In this document: in pieces, positions 36,238 through 45,955 of the stretch
Layout: each line of letters begins with the position of its first letter
How positions within the stretch are numbered: the first letter of the stretch is position 1
Assembly: GCF_022410515.1 (NCBI RefSeq)
Contig: NZ_JACSDI010000012.1
Location: 56,130 to 120,129 of the forward strand
Origin: Shewanella cutis
GTDB taxonomy: Bacteria > Pseudomonadota > Gammaproteobacteria > Enterobacterales > Shewanellaceae
DNA: 64,000 nt
Direction: 5' to 3'
The notes under the pieces: model-generated
Database searches by the model: none
What the model was told of the DNA's origin: nothing
Seen by the model: only the letters and a program-made list of their open reading frames with translations
Translations under genes and position numbers: made by a program

Positions 36238-37143
36238 ATGGATAAGGGATTATTTAAGGCATTAAAGAAAGTCTATTATAAAAAATCATACCGAACAGAT
36301 GAAAATGGCTACCAACAAAGAATAGATAATGGCGATGTGTTTGATGTTAAGACAGGCACAACATTTTATTCTTACCAAGGGTTGTCTGCTGCTGAAATTA
36401 AGCTAATTGAACAGAGTCAATATCCAGTCAACGAGCGTGTTAGATTCACCCATGATGAGGTCGTGCTTGCCTATAAAGCATTACTCACACAGCATAATTT
36501 GTCGCTGGAGAATCTATTAGCTGCCTATGTATGTGGTTTTTCGAGTTTCCCTCGCGGTAGGCAGCCGATACTGAGCTATTTATTTGCCAAAGCCTTGCCG
36601 GAACACTCGATGAACAACCATGGTGAGATTTGCCCTGTGTGTTCAATTAAAGACGTTAATTGGTTAGAGAAGGGTTACAAAATCTTTAGCTGTTATGCGG
36701 GCAGTGTGTGGAACGAACGTTGGGTGGGTAACCTCATAGAATTAGAGGAGTTTTGTACACTGCCCCCACGCAAACCTAGTGCAGATGATTTAGCGATTTT
36801 TTCAGCCTTAATCGACACTATCCGCCAAGCGCCTTTGGATGAAACGCCCGGTAAGTTGGAGCAAAGGGTAAAAAAAGCAAAAATCCTGCCTCAATTTGAA
36901 AAGTACAGTTTTCGTGGCCAGTTGATGGTTCTGGCTGAGCTTGGTGTGATGCCAAATTCCTATATCGCACCGCTCTATGAGGCTTTTACCCCATTTGATG
37001 AGATTTGTAATACCAAATATCCCGGCTGTGTCCGCTCTGATATTATTTTGCCACTCGCAGGTTGGCGCGGTGAAAACAGTATCAATGAGACAAGGTTTAA
37101 AACCTTATTCGGTAGCATGATGCCTGAAAAGCACTGTGAGTAA
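36238..37143 (+). CDS. Unrecognised 301-residue protein with a CPVC motif
   Basis: I do not recognise this protein. It is soluble, with no signal or membrane segment, and a strong AGGAAAGAGG ribosome site. Its N-terminal part is basic ('LFKALKKVYYKKSYR'). In the middle, 'HGEICPVCSIKDVNW' has a Cys pair that could bind metal; two other Cys lie in 'IFSCYAG' and 'EEFCTLPP'. The C-terminal half has 'MLVLAELGVMPNSYIAPLYEAFTPFDE..NTKYPGCVRSDIILPLAGWRGENSIN', which reads like a conserved core. Base composition is like its neighbours, but it lies in a region with a repeat and could be an acquired gene. Confidence 0.7.
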   Translation: MDKGLFKALKKVYYKKSYRTDENGYQQRIDNGDVFDVKTGTTFYSYQGLSAAEIKLIEQSQYPVNERVRFTHDEVVLAYKALLTQHNLSLENLLAAYVCGFSSFPRGRQPILSYLFAKALPEHSMNNHGEICPVCSIKDVNWLEKGYKIFSCYAGSVWNERWVGNLIELEEFCTLPPRKPSADDLAIFSALIDTIRQAPLDETPGKLEQRVKKAKILPQFEKYSFRGQLMVLAELGVMPNSYIAPLYEAFTPFDEICNTKYPGCVRSDIILPLAGWRGENSINETRFKTLFGSMMPEKHCE

Positions 37144-37164
37144 GGTGAGTGTTAAAGGGGGAAT

Positions 37165-37192
37165 AAAAAAGCGTCCGTTTAAGGACGCTTTA
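37165..37192 (-). terminator. Terminator of the rhlE-like gene
   Basis: On the minus strand AAAGCGTCC / GGACGCTTT with a four-base loop runs into a string of T. It also lies between convergent genes and could serve both. Confidence 0.88.
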
Positions 37193-37245
37193 ACATTACT
37201 ATTAGTATATTAAATCAGCGCGTTAAGATAGTTATCAACGCGACA

Positions 37246-38547
37246 TTATTTGAGTTTTTTACCTTTGCTTGGTGCTTGGCCTACTTTCACTTTAACGCGG
37301 CGGCCCTGCATGCTTTTCTCGGCAATAATTTGCTCGCTGACATTGTCGAGTCGCTGTTGTTTCTTAGCGAAACTGCGGCGGGTTTGTAGCTGCTTTAACA
37401 ACAAGTCACGGCTACCCACCTCATATCCAGGCACGGTAATGCGGCGAATTTTTTGGCCGATAAGTTTTTCAATATCCGCAAGGGTGCGTTCTTCTTCACG
37501 GCTTACAAATGAGATTGCCACGCCACTTTTACCTGCACGACCTGTACGGCCGATACGGTGAACATAATCTTCGGCAAGGAAGGGTAAGTCGAAGTTCACC
37601 ACATACTCAAGGCTGGGAATATCTAAACCGCGGGCGGCCACTTCGGTCGCGACTAATACGCGCACTTTACCGGACACAAATTCACGCAGCGCACGGCGAC
37701 GGCTACCTTGGGCCTTTTCACCGTGTACCACTTCAGAGGGAATACCGTCTAAGTTTAATTCTTTAACCAGAGTATCCGCCGCATCGCGCGTTGCGGTAAA
37801 CACTAACACTTGTTGCCAGTTCTTTTTACCAATCAACTCAGATAACAGCTCGCGTTTACGACGCTGCTCTACTGGATACACCACTTGGCTTACAGTATCG
37901 GCGGTGGTGTTTTGTTTATCGGCGCTGATCACTTGGGGTTTGGCCATCATTTCGTTGGCCAGTTTTTTCACTGCGCTGGAGAAGGTGGCCGAAAACAGTA
38001 GGTTTTGACGCTTCTTATTGACCGCTTGGAGGATTTTTTGGATGTCGGCACTAAAGCCCATATCCAGCATGCGATCGGCTTCATCGAGCACTAAAAAGTC
38101 AACGCTAGACAGACTTAAGTTACAGGCGGTGAGGTGCTCGAGTAAACGGCCTGGGGTCGCGACAATAATATCGGCGCCGCGTTTTAACTTTTGGGCTTGA
38201 GTCTCAACTTTTACGCCGCCGTAAATTGTTAATACGCTGAAATTTAAATATTTGCTGTAGGCTTCAACGTTTTCTGCTACTTGGGCTGCAAGTTCACGGG
38301 TTGGGGTGAGTATGAGTACCCGAGTATTAGATTTTAAGGTTTCACTTGGGTTTTCAACCATCTTCTGCAGTATCGGCAGAGCGAAGGCGGCGGTTTTACC
38401 CGTGCCGGTTTGCGCGCTGGCGAGCACATCTTGGCCGCGGCGGATGGCGGGGATCGCTTGCTGCTGAATAGGTGTCATTTTTTGATAACCGCAATCTGAG
38501 ATAGCGCGTAAAATCTCGGGGCAAAAACTAAAAGATTCAAATCTCAT
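37246..38547 (-). CDS. rhlE: DEAD-box RNA helicase, RhlE type
   Basis: ATP-dependent RNA helicase of 433 residues. Motifs in order: Q motif 'GYQKMTPIQQQAIPAI', Walker A 'ASAQTGTGKTAAF', Ib 'PTRELAAQV', DEAD in 'LVLDEADRMLDMGF', SAT in 'LLFSATFSSAV', and VI 'HRIGRTGRAGKSG'. The short N-terminus ('MRFESFSFCPEILRAISDCGYQKMTP') and the basic tail ending 'GKKLK' fit the RhlE subgroup, involved in ribosome assembly and RNA decay. The other DEAD-box subfamilies (SrmB, DbpA) are less likely because the tail lacks their domains. Confidence 0.85.
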   Translation of the reverse strand: MRFESFSFCPEILRAISDCGYQKMTPIQQQAIPAIRRGQDVLASAQTGTGKTAAFALPILQKMVENPSETLKSNTRVLILTPTRELAAQVAENVEAYSKYLNFSVLTIYGGVKVETQAQKLKRGADIIVATPGRLLEHLTACNLSLSSVDFLVLDEADRMLDMGFSADIQKILQAVNKKRQNLLFSATFSSAVKKLANEMMAKPQVISADKQNTTADTVSQVVYPVEQRRKRELLSELIGKKNWQQVLVFTATRDAADTLVKELNLDGIPSEVVHGEKAQGSRRRALREFVSGKVRVLVATEVAARGLDIPSLEYVVNFDLPFLAEDYVHRIGRTGRAGKSGVAISFVSREEERTLADIEKLIGQKIRRITVPGYEVGSRDLLLKQLQTRRSFAKKQQRLDNVSEQIIAEKSMQGRRVKVKVGQAPSKGKKLK

Positions 38548-38822
38548 TTTGGATTCCTGTCATTCACTAATTCAATCATTCAAGCGCCTCACCCTATTGC
38601 AGACACTTTTTAACGCAAAGTATTCTGCTACAGGCGAACGTTAACGCACTTGTTTGTGCCTTTCTAACACTTAGCGGTCAGAAAAATGGCGGGCGCGGAG
38701 TATAGCAAAATTTTCGGTTAAAACCTGTACTTTTTAACCCTTTGGCGGTTTATGCCGATATTGCTGCTGTTTTGCTGATAATCAGCGGATTAACTTAGGG
38801 CGTGGTGTGGATAGAGGATACC
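38548..38822. other. Intergenic region upstream of the rhlE-like gene
   Basis: About 275 bases between the chemoreceptor terminator and the helicase start. No gene is seen. DEAD-box helicase genes often have a long leader that matters for cold induction, and this stretch could hold one, but no structured element is clear beyond ordinary AT-rich sequence. Confidence 0.35.
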
Positions 38823-38847
38823 GCGCCATTGTTTGTAGGCAATGGCG
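38823..38847 (-). terminator. Hairpin after the Aer-like gene
   Basis: GCGCCATTG / CAATGGCGC perfect stem with a seven-base loop, 12 bases past the stop codon at 38859 on the minus strand. The T run is missing, so termination would be weak or Rho-assisted. Confidence 0.55.
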
Positions 38848-38858
38848 CAGCCGTGGGA

Positions 38859-40421
38859 TTAGCCAAAGGCTCGGCGTAGGCCAAGTGCTTTTTCAGCACT
38901 GTGTTTTAAGTGATTGGCGGCATCGCCAATCTGATGCGTTGCCGCGAGGTTTTCACTGCTACTTTGGGTGATGAAATGAATATTGTTGGTGATTTCATGC
39001 ACCACTTGGCGCTGCTGATCGGCGGCCACCGCATTTTGCTGAGCAAAGGTGTGGATCTCGCTGACTTCTTGGTAAATGGTGTTGACGTTTTCTGCAGAGG
39101 TTTGAATGTCGTTAGCGCAGAGCTCTGCATGTTGGCGGCTTTGCTCCATTTCCTTTGCCCACGCATTTAACATGCTGAACATTTTGTCGACACTCTGCGA
39201 AATACTGTTGGTTGATAATTGAGTGCGGCTCGACAGGGCACGCACTTCATCGGCCACTACCGCAAAGCCTCGTCCTTGTTCACCCGCCCTAGCAGCTTCA
39301 ATGGCGGCATTGAGGGCAAGCAGGTTAGTTTGCTCGGCAATCGAATCAATCTCACCCATGGCACTGGCAACCCGTTCAGCTTCTTTATTAAGCAGATTGG
39401 CATTATTTGCGGCATTGGCGACGGATTTAGCCAGCAGTTCGACCTTTTGGGTATTGGCCTTCATATTCGCGCTGCTCTTTAGGCAGAGCTCATAGGCGGT
39501 ATTAATGCTGGTGGAGGTTCGTTGGGTGTTTTGAGCGACTTCGGTAATCGTCGAACTCATTTCTTCCATTGCACTTGCCAGTTGTTCGAGCTGGTTTTTC
39601 TCTTGATCTAGGCTGGCATAAGTTTGTTCTGTGGTGACAACCAGTTGATCGGCTATCGCATGCAATTGATTAGCTTGATCTTGAGTGCGGCCAAGCACGC
39701 CATTCATCTTGGCTTGTAATAAAATTAATTGAAAATCGAGAATCGATGAAGTATCTGCTCCCGAGTAGATATAGCGACTAATCGAGTCGTATTTTGTTTG
39801 CATATCAATCAACTTAGCCGGAATACGAAAGGCCTCATCGTAGAAGATGGCTAAGTTAAGGCCCATTAAAATCGCGCCTGCGATAATCACACCCCAACCC
39901 CAAAAGTAACCCGCAATCAGTAATCCTGTCGAGGCGACAACGGCTGATACAGCACGTTTTTGCATCAAACTTAGTGGTTTGGGGATTGGTTTGTTGTGTA
40001 ATAACCGGCGGTAAATCGCTGTGGCTTTAGATACATAGGCCGCCTGTGGCTGCAGACGCACCGACTGGTAACCAACGATAGTGCCATTCTCAAAGATAGG
40101 AGACACAAAGGCATCGACCCAATAAAAATCGCCATTTTTACAGCGATTTTTAACTATACCACGCCAAGATTGGCCCGATTTTAGCTTTTCCCACATCTCT
40201 TTAAAGGCGGCACTGGGCATATCGGGGTGGCGTACTTTGTTGTGGGGATGTCCAATTAATTCGTCAGCACTGTAGCCTGAGACTTCTGCAAAGCGTTGGT
40301 TAACATAGGTAATAATCCCGCGAGTATTGGTTGTGGAAATTAACTCATCTTGAGGCGTTAGGCGGATTTCCTGTGCATTGCTGTGGGTAATTTTACTGCG
40401 GCTAGTGTTACTCAGGCTCAT
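38859..40421 (-). CDS. Aer-like methyl-accepting chemotaxis protein with a PAS domain
   Basis: A 520-residue energy/redox taxis receptor. The N-terminal PAS domain (about residues 20-125, '[42 protein letters not shown]') is of the Aer type that binds FAD. Two adjacent membrane helices lie at about 155-200, with little or no periplasmic domain. The cytoplasmic signalling hairpin holds '[32 protein letters not shown]', the tip that binds CheA and CheW. There is no HAMP match that I could see clearly. It is monocistronic. Confidence 0.9.
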   Translation of the reverse strand: MSLSNTSRSKITHSNAQEIRLTPQDELISTTNTRGIITYVNQRFAEVSGYSADELIGHPHNKVRHPDMPSAAFKEMWEKLKSGQSWRGIVKNRCKNGDFYWVDAFVSPIFENGTIVGYQSVRLQPQAAYVSKATAIYRRLLHNKPIPKPLSLMQKRAVSAVVASTGLLIAGYFWGWGVIIAGAILMGLNLAIFYDEAFRIPAKLIDMQTKYDSISRYIYSGADTSSILDFQLILLQAKMNGVLGRTQDQANQLHAIADQLVVTTEQTYASLDQEKNQLEQLASAMEEMSSTITEVAQNTQRTSTSINTAYELCLKSSANMKANTQKVELLAKSVANAANNANLLNKEAERVASAMGEIDSIAEQTNLLALNAAIEAARAGEQGRGFAVVADEVRALSSRTQLSTNSISQSVDKMFSMLNAWAKEMEQSRQHAELCANDIQTSAENVNTIYQEVSEIHTFAQQNAVAADQQRQVVHEITNNIHFITQSSSENLAATHQIGDAANHLKHSAEKALGLRRAFG

Positions 40422-40918
40422 TTAGTGTGTCCATTCAGGGCCGATGCTATGAATTAGGGTAAATGTAATGGTAAAGCTTGCGCCGACTCTCATTGGTGTC
40501 GGCTAGTTATGTGACAATGGTATCATTTTGTGTGGGTGTTGGAGAGTGGTTTTTAGCGTTACCCATAAGAAAAGTAATGCATTTTTATTTTTCTAACTTT
40601 TTAAAAATATTAGTTTTTTATTATGGTTTAAACGAGTGTTTATCCTGTCTATTGCCAAATTTAGTGTGATATCTACTTTAGTGTTAGCGATTTTTTTTCA
40701 GGAAAAATAACGCTAGATTCACAACGCGCCCTAAAATTTTTTACTAAGCTTTTTAACACATTGGGAATATTGCTAAGTCATATGGGTTTACATGGTTTTT
40801 ATTGGGCTTACGCAAGACAAAAATGTTTTCAGATAGATAAGCTCGAGAGTTCTAAAGGTAAGACGATTAAGGGCTTTAGACCATTTACAAGGTAGTATTG
40901 GATTGCAAAAGGATTTTT
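40422..40918. other. AT-rich divergent intergenic region
   Basis: About 500 bases between the divergent chemoreceptor and HD-GYP genes. It is AT-rich with a T-rich core around 40580-40690. A 63-codon frame at 40478-40669 has no ribosome site and no family resemblance and is taken as chance. The region should hold two promoters. Confidence 0.45.
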
Positions 40919-42166
40919 ATGGCTAGAGCAGAGCCGAGAGAATTTACCCGTTATACATCCGGTCTTTCCCATTGGCGCAGATTGATTTTTAAGCGGTTAT
41001 TTTGGTTTCTTGCCATTCTCTGTGTGCCTGTGTACATCACCAGTGTTTACCTTTGTATTGTTGCCAATTTATGGGGCATGGTGATTTTTGATACCATCGC
41101 GTATCTGTTTTTAATGTTATTGCTGTTGTACCCGCATTTTTCAGATCGGATGCGTTTGGGCTGTGGATGCGTGCTTACCTACGCCATTGGCGTTGGGTTT
41201 CTTATTGCGATAGGACCGTCTGGGGCTGGGTTTTTCTGGTTATTTATTTTTCCTCCACTCAGTAGCATTTTTTTAGGTGCTAAGGCGAGTATCTATGCCC
41301 AAGTAATTAATGGGATAAGCTTAATTTTGATTGGTGTGGCTTATCATCTGGAGTGGCTGATTTGGCCTGTCACGGAAGGTTATCACCTTGGTATTTGGGC
41401 TGTGGTCGCAATCAATTTTTTAGTGACCAATGCGATGGTTACCTTAACCGTGGCTTATCTGCTCGGTAAGTTAAGCTCTTCTCTTGATTCAACGTTGGCC
41501 TCTCGGCAAGCGACCGTGCTCGGCTTAGCAAAGCTTGCCGAGTATCGTGATAATGAAACTGGGGCGCATTTATTAAGGATGCGGCAATACTCTAAAATGT
41601 TAGCGGCCCAGCGTATGTTGGCCGAAAATCCACCACCAGAGTTAGACGAAGATTTTATTCAAGACATTAGTCTCTCGGCAATTTTGCATGATATCGGCAA
41701 AGTGGGCATAGCCGATGCGATTTTGCTAAAGCCAGGTCGATTAACACCCGAAGAGTTCGAACAAATAAAAGCACACCCCATGATCGGTGGGCAGGTGCTA
41801 GCCAGTTTATTAGAATATGCTCCCCGATGTACGTTTATTACGATGGGGAGGGACATTGCTTCTGGCCACCATGAGAAATGGGATGGAAGTGGTTATCCAC
41901 TCGGATTAAAAGAAGAAAATATCCCATTGTCGGCAAGGATAGTCGCACTTGTTGATGTGTATGATGCGTTAACGTCACCACGCTGTTACAAGCGACCCTT
42001 TAGCCATGAAGAAGCACTCGCCTTGATCCTTGAGGGGCGTGCGAAACATTTTGACCCAGCCTTAGTCGATTGTTTTATGCAAATTCATACTGAGTTTGAG
42101 GTGTTGTCAAAAGCGTCGTTACATGATGATCCTCAGTTAACGGTGGCACAACCTAAAACGTTGTAA
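40919..42166 (+). CDS. Membrane-bound HD-GYP c-di-GMP phosphodiesterase
   Basis: Predicted phosphodiesterase degrading c-di-GMP. Residues about 25-195 hold some six membrane helices (a MASE-like sensor), followed by a short linker and the HD-GYP domain: 'ETGAHLLRMRQYSKML', 'AILHDIGKVGIADAILLKPG', 'HHEKWDGSGYPLGLKEENIPLSARIVALVDVYDAL'. All metal-binding and GYP residues are present, so it is expected to be active. The ATG at 40919 follows AAAAGGA; the frame upstream starts at a TTG and is less likely. Together with the GGDEF and HDOD proteins it gives this stretch a heavy c-di-GMP content. Confidence 0.9.
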   Translation: MARAEPREFTRYTSGLSHWRRLIFKRLFWFLAILCVPVYITSVYLCIVANLWGMVIFDTIAYLFLMLLLLYPHFSDRMRLGCGCVLTYAIGVGFLIAIGPSGAGFFWLFIFPPLSSIFLGAKASIYAQVINGISLILIGVAYHLEWLIWPVTEGYHLGIWAVVAINFLVTNAMVTLTVAYLLGKLSSSLDSTLASRQATVLGLAKLAEYRDNETGAHLLRMRQYSKMLAAQRMLAENPPPELDEDFIQDISLSAILHDIGKVGIADAILLKPGRLTPEEFEQIKAHPMIGGQVLASLLEYAPRCTFITMGRDIASGHHEKWDGSGYPLGLKEENIPLSARIVALVDVYDALTSPRCYKRPFSHEEALALILEGRAKHFDPALVDCFMQIHTEFEVLSKASLHDDPQLTVAQPKTL

Positions 42167-42187
42167 CCTCAATACGCTAAAACAATA

Positions 42188-42212
42188 AACCCAAGACTGA
42201 TTGTCTTGGGCT
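42188..42212. terminator. Bidirectional terminator
   Basis: ACCCAAGAC / GTCTTGGGC stem with a TGATT loop between the convergent HD-GYP and aminopeptidase genes. Confidence 0.75.
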
Positions 42213-42242
42213 TATGTGGTTTGGGTTTTTAACGATGAGTGA

Positions 42243-44048
42243 TTAAATGGCTTTTGTCGCCTGTGTGAGCCACTCAAGTTCACTGCCAGACATCAAAGGC
42301 GACAGGGTATTAAACACTTTCTGATGGTAAGTATTAAACCAGTCGATTTCGCCTTGGGTTAACAAGCTCTTATCGATAAGGCGTGCATCCATTGGGATCA
42401 GTGTTAAGGCATCAAATTCATACATTTCACGTTCGGCGCCCTTTAATGCTTCACAATGCTGCACCACCACTAGGTTTTCTAAGCGAATGCCGAAGCTGTC
42501 GGCGCGGTAATAACCGGGTTCGTTGGATAACACCATGCCAGGTATTAAGGCGATGGCATTGAGGTTTTTACCGATGCGCTGCGGACCTTCATGCACACTT
42601 AGGAAATGGCCGACGCCATGGCCTGTGCCGTGGTCGTAATCAAATCCATGTTGCCACAGATATTGGCGGGCAAAGGCATCGAGTTGTTGGCCTGTCGTGC
42701 CTTTAGGATAGCGGGCTTGGTCCAAGGCGATATGGCCTTTAAGTACCAGTGTCACCATCTTTTTCTGTTCATCACTCACTTCGCCAATGGCGATAGTTCG
42801 GGTTACGTCCGTGGTGCCATCAATATACTGAGCACCAGAATCCACTAAGTAGATGCTGTTCATCGTCATCAGCGCAGGCGTGCCATTGTTATGGTTATAG
42901 TGACACATGGCCGCATTGGCGCCAGCAGCGGAGATGGTGTCGAAGCTTGGCTCGCGATACTTGGGATCTTCGAGGCGGAAACTTTCTAACTTGTCGGCAA
43001 GAGTGGCTTCATCGTGCAGACGATTAGCCGCGACTTCGGCATCGAGCCAAGCAAGAAAACGACTGACCGCAACACCATCACGGATGTGGCTGGCACGCAT
43101 ACCTGCTAATTCGGCGGCATTTTTTTGGGCTTTAGGCAGAGAGACGGGGTCGATACCGGCAATCAATTTGGCGCCTGCATCGCGGGCGAGATTTTGCGCC
43201 CAAGCGTTAGCAGAGTTGGGATCGGCCAGCAGTTTCACGCCCTGCAAACTTGCCAAGGTATCTGCAAGGGCAGCTTCGCTGTTAAAGCTCACACCCGCTC
43301 CAACGTGTTCCTCAATGCCTTCAGGGAGTTTGCTTAAATCGGTAAACAGTTGCATATCACCATTGGCATGAAGCAGGGCGCAGCCGAGCACGACAGGGAG
43401 GCGAGGTACATCATTGCCACGGATATTGAGCAGCCAGCAGAAGGAATCTAATGCGGCGATCAGCGCGACATCGGCGCCCGCTTTTTTGACTAAGGCACCA
43501 ATCTCGGTACGCTTTTGCAAGCTGGTTTTGCCAGCACTGTCGTTACTAAATAAGGTGATAGCTGCGCTCGACGGCGCAGGTCGATTTTGCCAGTGCTTAT
43601 CAATAGGATTTTGCTCTACGGCCACTAACTCTATTTGTGCTTTGGCAAGTGTGGCTTTGGCGTTTTCAAACCAGGCTAAAGTGTGTAAACGGGCATCAAA
43701 TCCAACGCGTGCACCTGCGGGTAACGTGTCGCATAGCCATTCGACTTGCGGCGTGTCGGTCAGGCTTTCATAGCTAAAAAGGTTAGCATCGACTTGTAAA
43801 CGCACTTGTACCGTATAACGACCATCGGTAAAAATGGCGGCTTTGTCTTTTAGGACAATCGCCATGCCCGCCGAACCCGTAAAATCCGTCGCCCAGTAAA
43901 GACGCTCGTTGTGTTCTGGCACATATTCCCCTAAATATTCATCAGCGCGGGGGATGATAAAGGCATCTAGGTTGGCGTTTGCTAGCTCACTACGAATAGC
44001 GGCAAGACGGTTGGCAATCTTATTGTGTGACGACGATGGTAACGACAT
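42243..44048 (-). CDS. Xaa-Pro aminopeptidase, M24B family (XPNPEP1-like)
   Basis: Cytoplasmic metallo-aminopeptidase that removes an N-terminal residue before proline. At about 601 residues it is the long, three-domain form like eukaryotic XPNPEP1, not the 440-residue PepP. Metal ligands are seen in 'LVDSGAQYIDGTTDVTRT', 'HGTGHGVGHFLSVHEGP' and 'NEPGYYRADSFGIRLENL'. The ATG at 44048 has a GGAG site; the frame extends to 44069 without one. It ends at a bidirectional terminator. Confidence 0.9.
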   Translation of the reverse strand: MSLPSSSHNKIANRLAAIRSELANANLDAFIIPRADEYLGEYVPEHNERLYWATDFTGSAGMAIVLKDKAAIFTDGRYTVQVRLQVDANLFSYESLTDTPQVEWLCDTLPAGARVGFDARLHTLAWFENAKATLAKAQIELVAVEQNPIDKHWQNRPAPSSAAITLFSNDSAGKTSLQKRTEIGALVKKAGADVALIAALDSFCWLLNIRGNDVPRLPVVLGCALLHANGDMQLFTDLSKLPEGIEEHVGAGVSFNSEAALADTLASLQGVKLLADPNSANAWAQNLARDAGAKLIAGIDPVSLPKAQKNAAELAGMRASHIRDGVAVSRFLAWLDAEVAANRLHDEATLADKLESFRLEDPKYREPSFDTISAAGANAAMCHYNHNNGTPALMTMNSIYLVDSGAQYIDGTTDVTRTIAIGEVSDEQKKMVTLVLKGHIALDQARYPKGTTGQQLDAFARQYLWQHGFDYDHGTGHGVGHFLSVHEGPQRIGKNLNAIALIPGMVLSNEPGYYRADSFGIRLENLVVVQHCEALKGAEREMYEFDALTLIPMDARLIDKSLLTQGEIDWFNTYHQKVFNTLSPLMSGSELEWLTQATKAI

Positions 44049-44408
44049 AGGGGCTCCAAATGATGGCATTGACTACAGAGGTAGGCTGCCAAATTATCAT
44101 GGGTAATGCTGGCAAAAAGGATGCAAATTGACGGCGATTATCGCAAGCTCAGCAACTAAGATGCAAGATATGGAATAAAGGATTTTGTATACAATTTTGT
44201 GTTTTAGCCGACATTTTGTGAGCAAAATGGCTGTGATCTTTCGCAAACAATTAAATTGAACTGTTAGCTTTATCACTCAAAAGTCGTTACTAATTCTTAC
44301 AAATTAGATACTTAACTTTTATTCAATCGCCAATATTGGCCCATTATGCTAACATTCGCCATCTCCGCTCGGGGTCAGAGGGGAGCACATGTATCAGTGG
44401 AGTTGGCG
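44049..44408. other. Divergent intergenic region
   Basis: About 360 bases between the aminopeptidase and the ROK kinase. No gene is seen. It contains TGTGATCTTTCGCAAA near 44230, a half-good match to a CRP site (TGTGA then a poor second half), which would suit a sugar kinase but is too weak to call. Confidence 0.35.
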
Positions 44409-45203
44409 ATGCAAACATTAACAATAGACGTGGGCGGTAGCAAAGCCCTGTTCGAACTTCAACTCAAGGGGCATACAGAACAATATAAAATCCCCACGGG
44501 TGAAGGCTTTAAAATTGAAGACTTAAATAATCAAATCGCGGCACTAGAACGGGATTATGATTTACAGCATTACCATTTAGCGATCGCTGTACCAGGACTT
44601 GTACAACAGAATCGTTTGGTATCCTGTAAATCCTTGCCTGGTCTGAATGGACTGAGTTTTGATACCTTGAAAACCCAAGGTCAACTTAAGTTTATCTGCA
44701 ATGATATTGACGCGGGAATGCAGGCAACCTGTGACGAAAAATATGCCTGTGAGTTGTTAGTCATGTGTGGCACCGGTATCGGTATGTCGATTGCGTTTAA
44801 CGGCAAAGCATTTACTGGTGCAACTGGGGTCGCAGGTGAATTAGGGCATTGCCGGGTGATGACTGAGTCGGGTGAGTTTAGTTTAGAGCAACTCGCCAGT
44901 GGTGATTCTATCCGTAGTCGTAAGATTTCCACTGCCGATGATTTATACCGTTCTGGCACCTATCTCGGTATGGGATTGGCGTGGGCAGTAAATCTCTTTA
45001 ATCCCAATCGGATCTGGTTAGCAGGCGGCATGATGAACAGTGCGCCCTACTATAAAGGGTGTCTGGATAGCTTAAGACGCATGGCCTTAAGTGCGCCATT
45101 AGCCGAAATGAAGATTAATCGCGTTGATGATATGGAAACCTTGGTTTGCCGTGGTTTATCAGTGATCTTGGCAAGGGATTTTTCGGATAAGGCTGATTTG
45201 TAA
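44409..45203 (+). CDS. ROK-family sugar kinase lacking the zinc motif
   Basis: Predicted sugar kinase of about 264 residues. The phosphate-binding loop 'LTIDVGGSKALFEL' opens the protein, and 'LVMCGTGIGMSIAF' and 'AGELGHCRV' match the ROK core. The ROK zinc motif CxCGxxGCxE normally just after 'GELGH' is gone: the sequence runs 'GELGHCRVMTESGEFSLEQLASG'. The ATG at 44409 follows GGAG; the frame back to 44346 lacks support. It could be a glucokinase, N-acetylmannosamine kinase or similar; the substrate is not determined. Confidence 0.82.
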   Translation: MQTLTIDVGGSKALFELQLKGHTEQYKIPTGEGFKIEDLNNQIAALERDYDLQHYHLAIAVPGLVQQNRLVSCKSLPGLNGLSFDTLKTQGQLKFICNDIDAGMQATCDEKYACELLVMCGTGIGMSIAFNGKAFTGATGVAGELGHCRVMTESGEFSLEQLASGDSIRSRKISTADDLYRSGTYLGMGLAWAVNLFNPNRIWLAGGMMNSAPYYKGCLDSLRRMALSAPLAEMKINRVDDMETLVCRGLSVILARDFSDKADL

Positions 45204-45224
45204 AAAGTAGAGATGGAAATAAAC

Positions 45225-45254
45225 GAAAGCCCTGCAATGCAGGGCTTTGTTTTT
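45225..45254. terminator. Bidirectional terminator
   Basis: AAAGCCCTGCA / TGCAGGGCTTT with a one- or two-base loop and a TGTTTTT tail between convergent genes. Confidence 0.88.
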
Positions 45255-45263
45255 AATGCAAAA

Positions 45264-45734
45264 TTAATTAATCTTCAACAGTTCCACATCAAAAATCAGC
45301 ACTGAGCCGCCACCAATTTTACCCGTGCTGCGATTGCCGTAGGCAAGATCGCTGGGAATAAAGAAGCGATACTTGTCGCCTTCAACCATCAGTTGCACCC
45401 CTTCGGTCCAACCTTTAATCACCCGATTCAGCGAGAAGGCTATCGGCTCACCGCGCTCGACCGAGCTATCAAACACTGTGCCATCAATTAAAGTGCCATG
45501 GTAATGCACAGTTACGGTATCGCTCGCCTTAGGATGAATAGTGCCAGAGCCTTGATTTAACACTTGATATTGCAAACCTGAAGCTGTGGTAACCACACCT
45601 TCTTTGGTTTTGTTTTGCGCTAAAAATTCATTACCTAAACGGATATTTTCCTGCGCTGCTTTTTGGTTGTTCATCGAGGTAAAGAAGTAAAAAATCACCC
45701 CAGCAATCACAACAACGGCAAGTAACATTTTCAT
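45264..45734 (-). CDS. FKBP-type peptidyl-prolyl isomerase, membrane-anchored
   Basis: A 156-residue foldase. An N-terminal hydrophobic segment (residues 3-20) serves as signal or anchor, and the FKBP domain has the full active site: 'VHYHGTLIDGTVFDSSVERGEPIAFSLNRVIKGWTEGVQLMVEGDKYRFFIPSDLAYGN'. The start is set at the ATG of 45734 because the frame upstream opens only with a TTG. It is expected to help proline isomerisation of envelope proteins. Confidence 0.9.
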   Translation of the reverse strand: MKMLLAVVVIAGVIFYFFTSMNNQKAAQENIRLGNEFLAQNKTKEGVVTTASGLQYQVLNQGSGTIHPKASDTVTVHYHGTLIDGTVFDSSVERGEPIAFSLNRVIKGWTEGVQLMVEGDKYRFFIPSDLAYGNRSTGKIGGGSVLIFDVELLKIN

Positions 45735-45955
45735 TTTAAAGAGTACCTCAGTCAATTTTGGTCATGTTATCAGTTTTTTAGCATGCGAGGCTAGCGATGA
45801 TCTCGTTCGCAGCAGTGGATGCTTCGCGTTACATTTTCTCACGCTTTAAAAGCACCTAAAGGCTTTATCCCGCTTTAGATATCGCTTAACCTGTGGCATT
45901 AGACTCGACAAAAACTCAATAAAAACAGATAAAAAGAATAAACAAGGACAGTCCT

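Noticed and set aside
40478..40669. 63-codon frame between the chemoreceptor and HD-GYP genes
   Set aside because: No ribosome site, no family resemblance, AT-rich DNA; regarded as chance.
44225..44245. Possible CRP site TGTGATCTTTCGCAAA
   Set aside because: Only one half-site fits the consensus.
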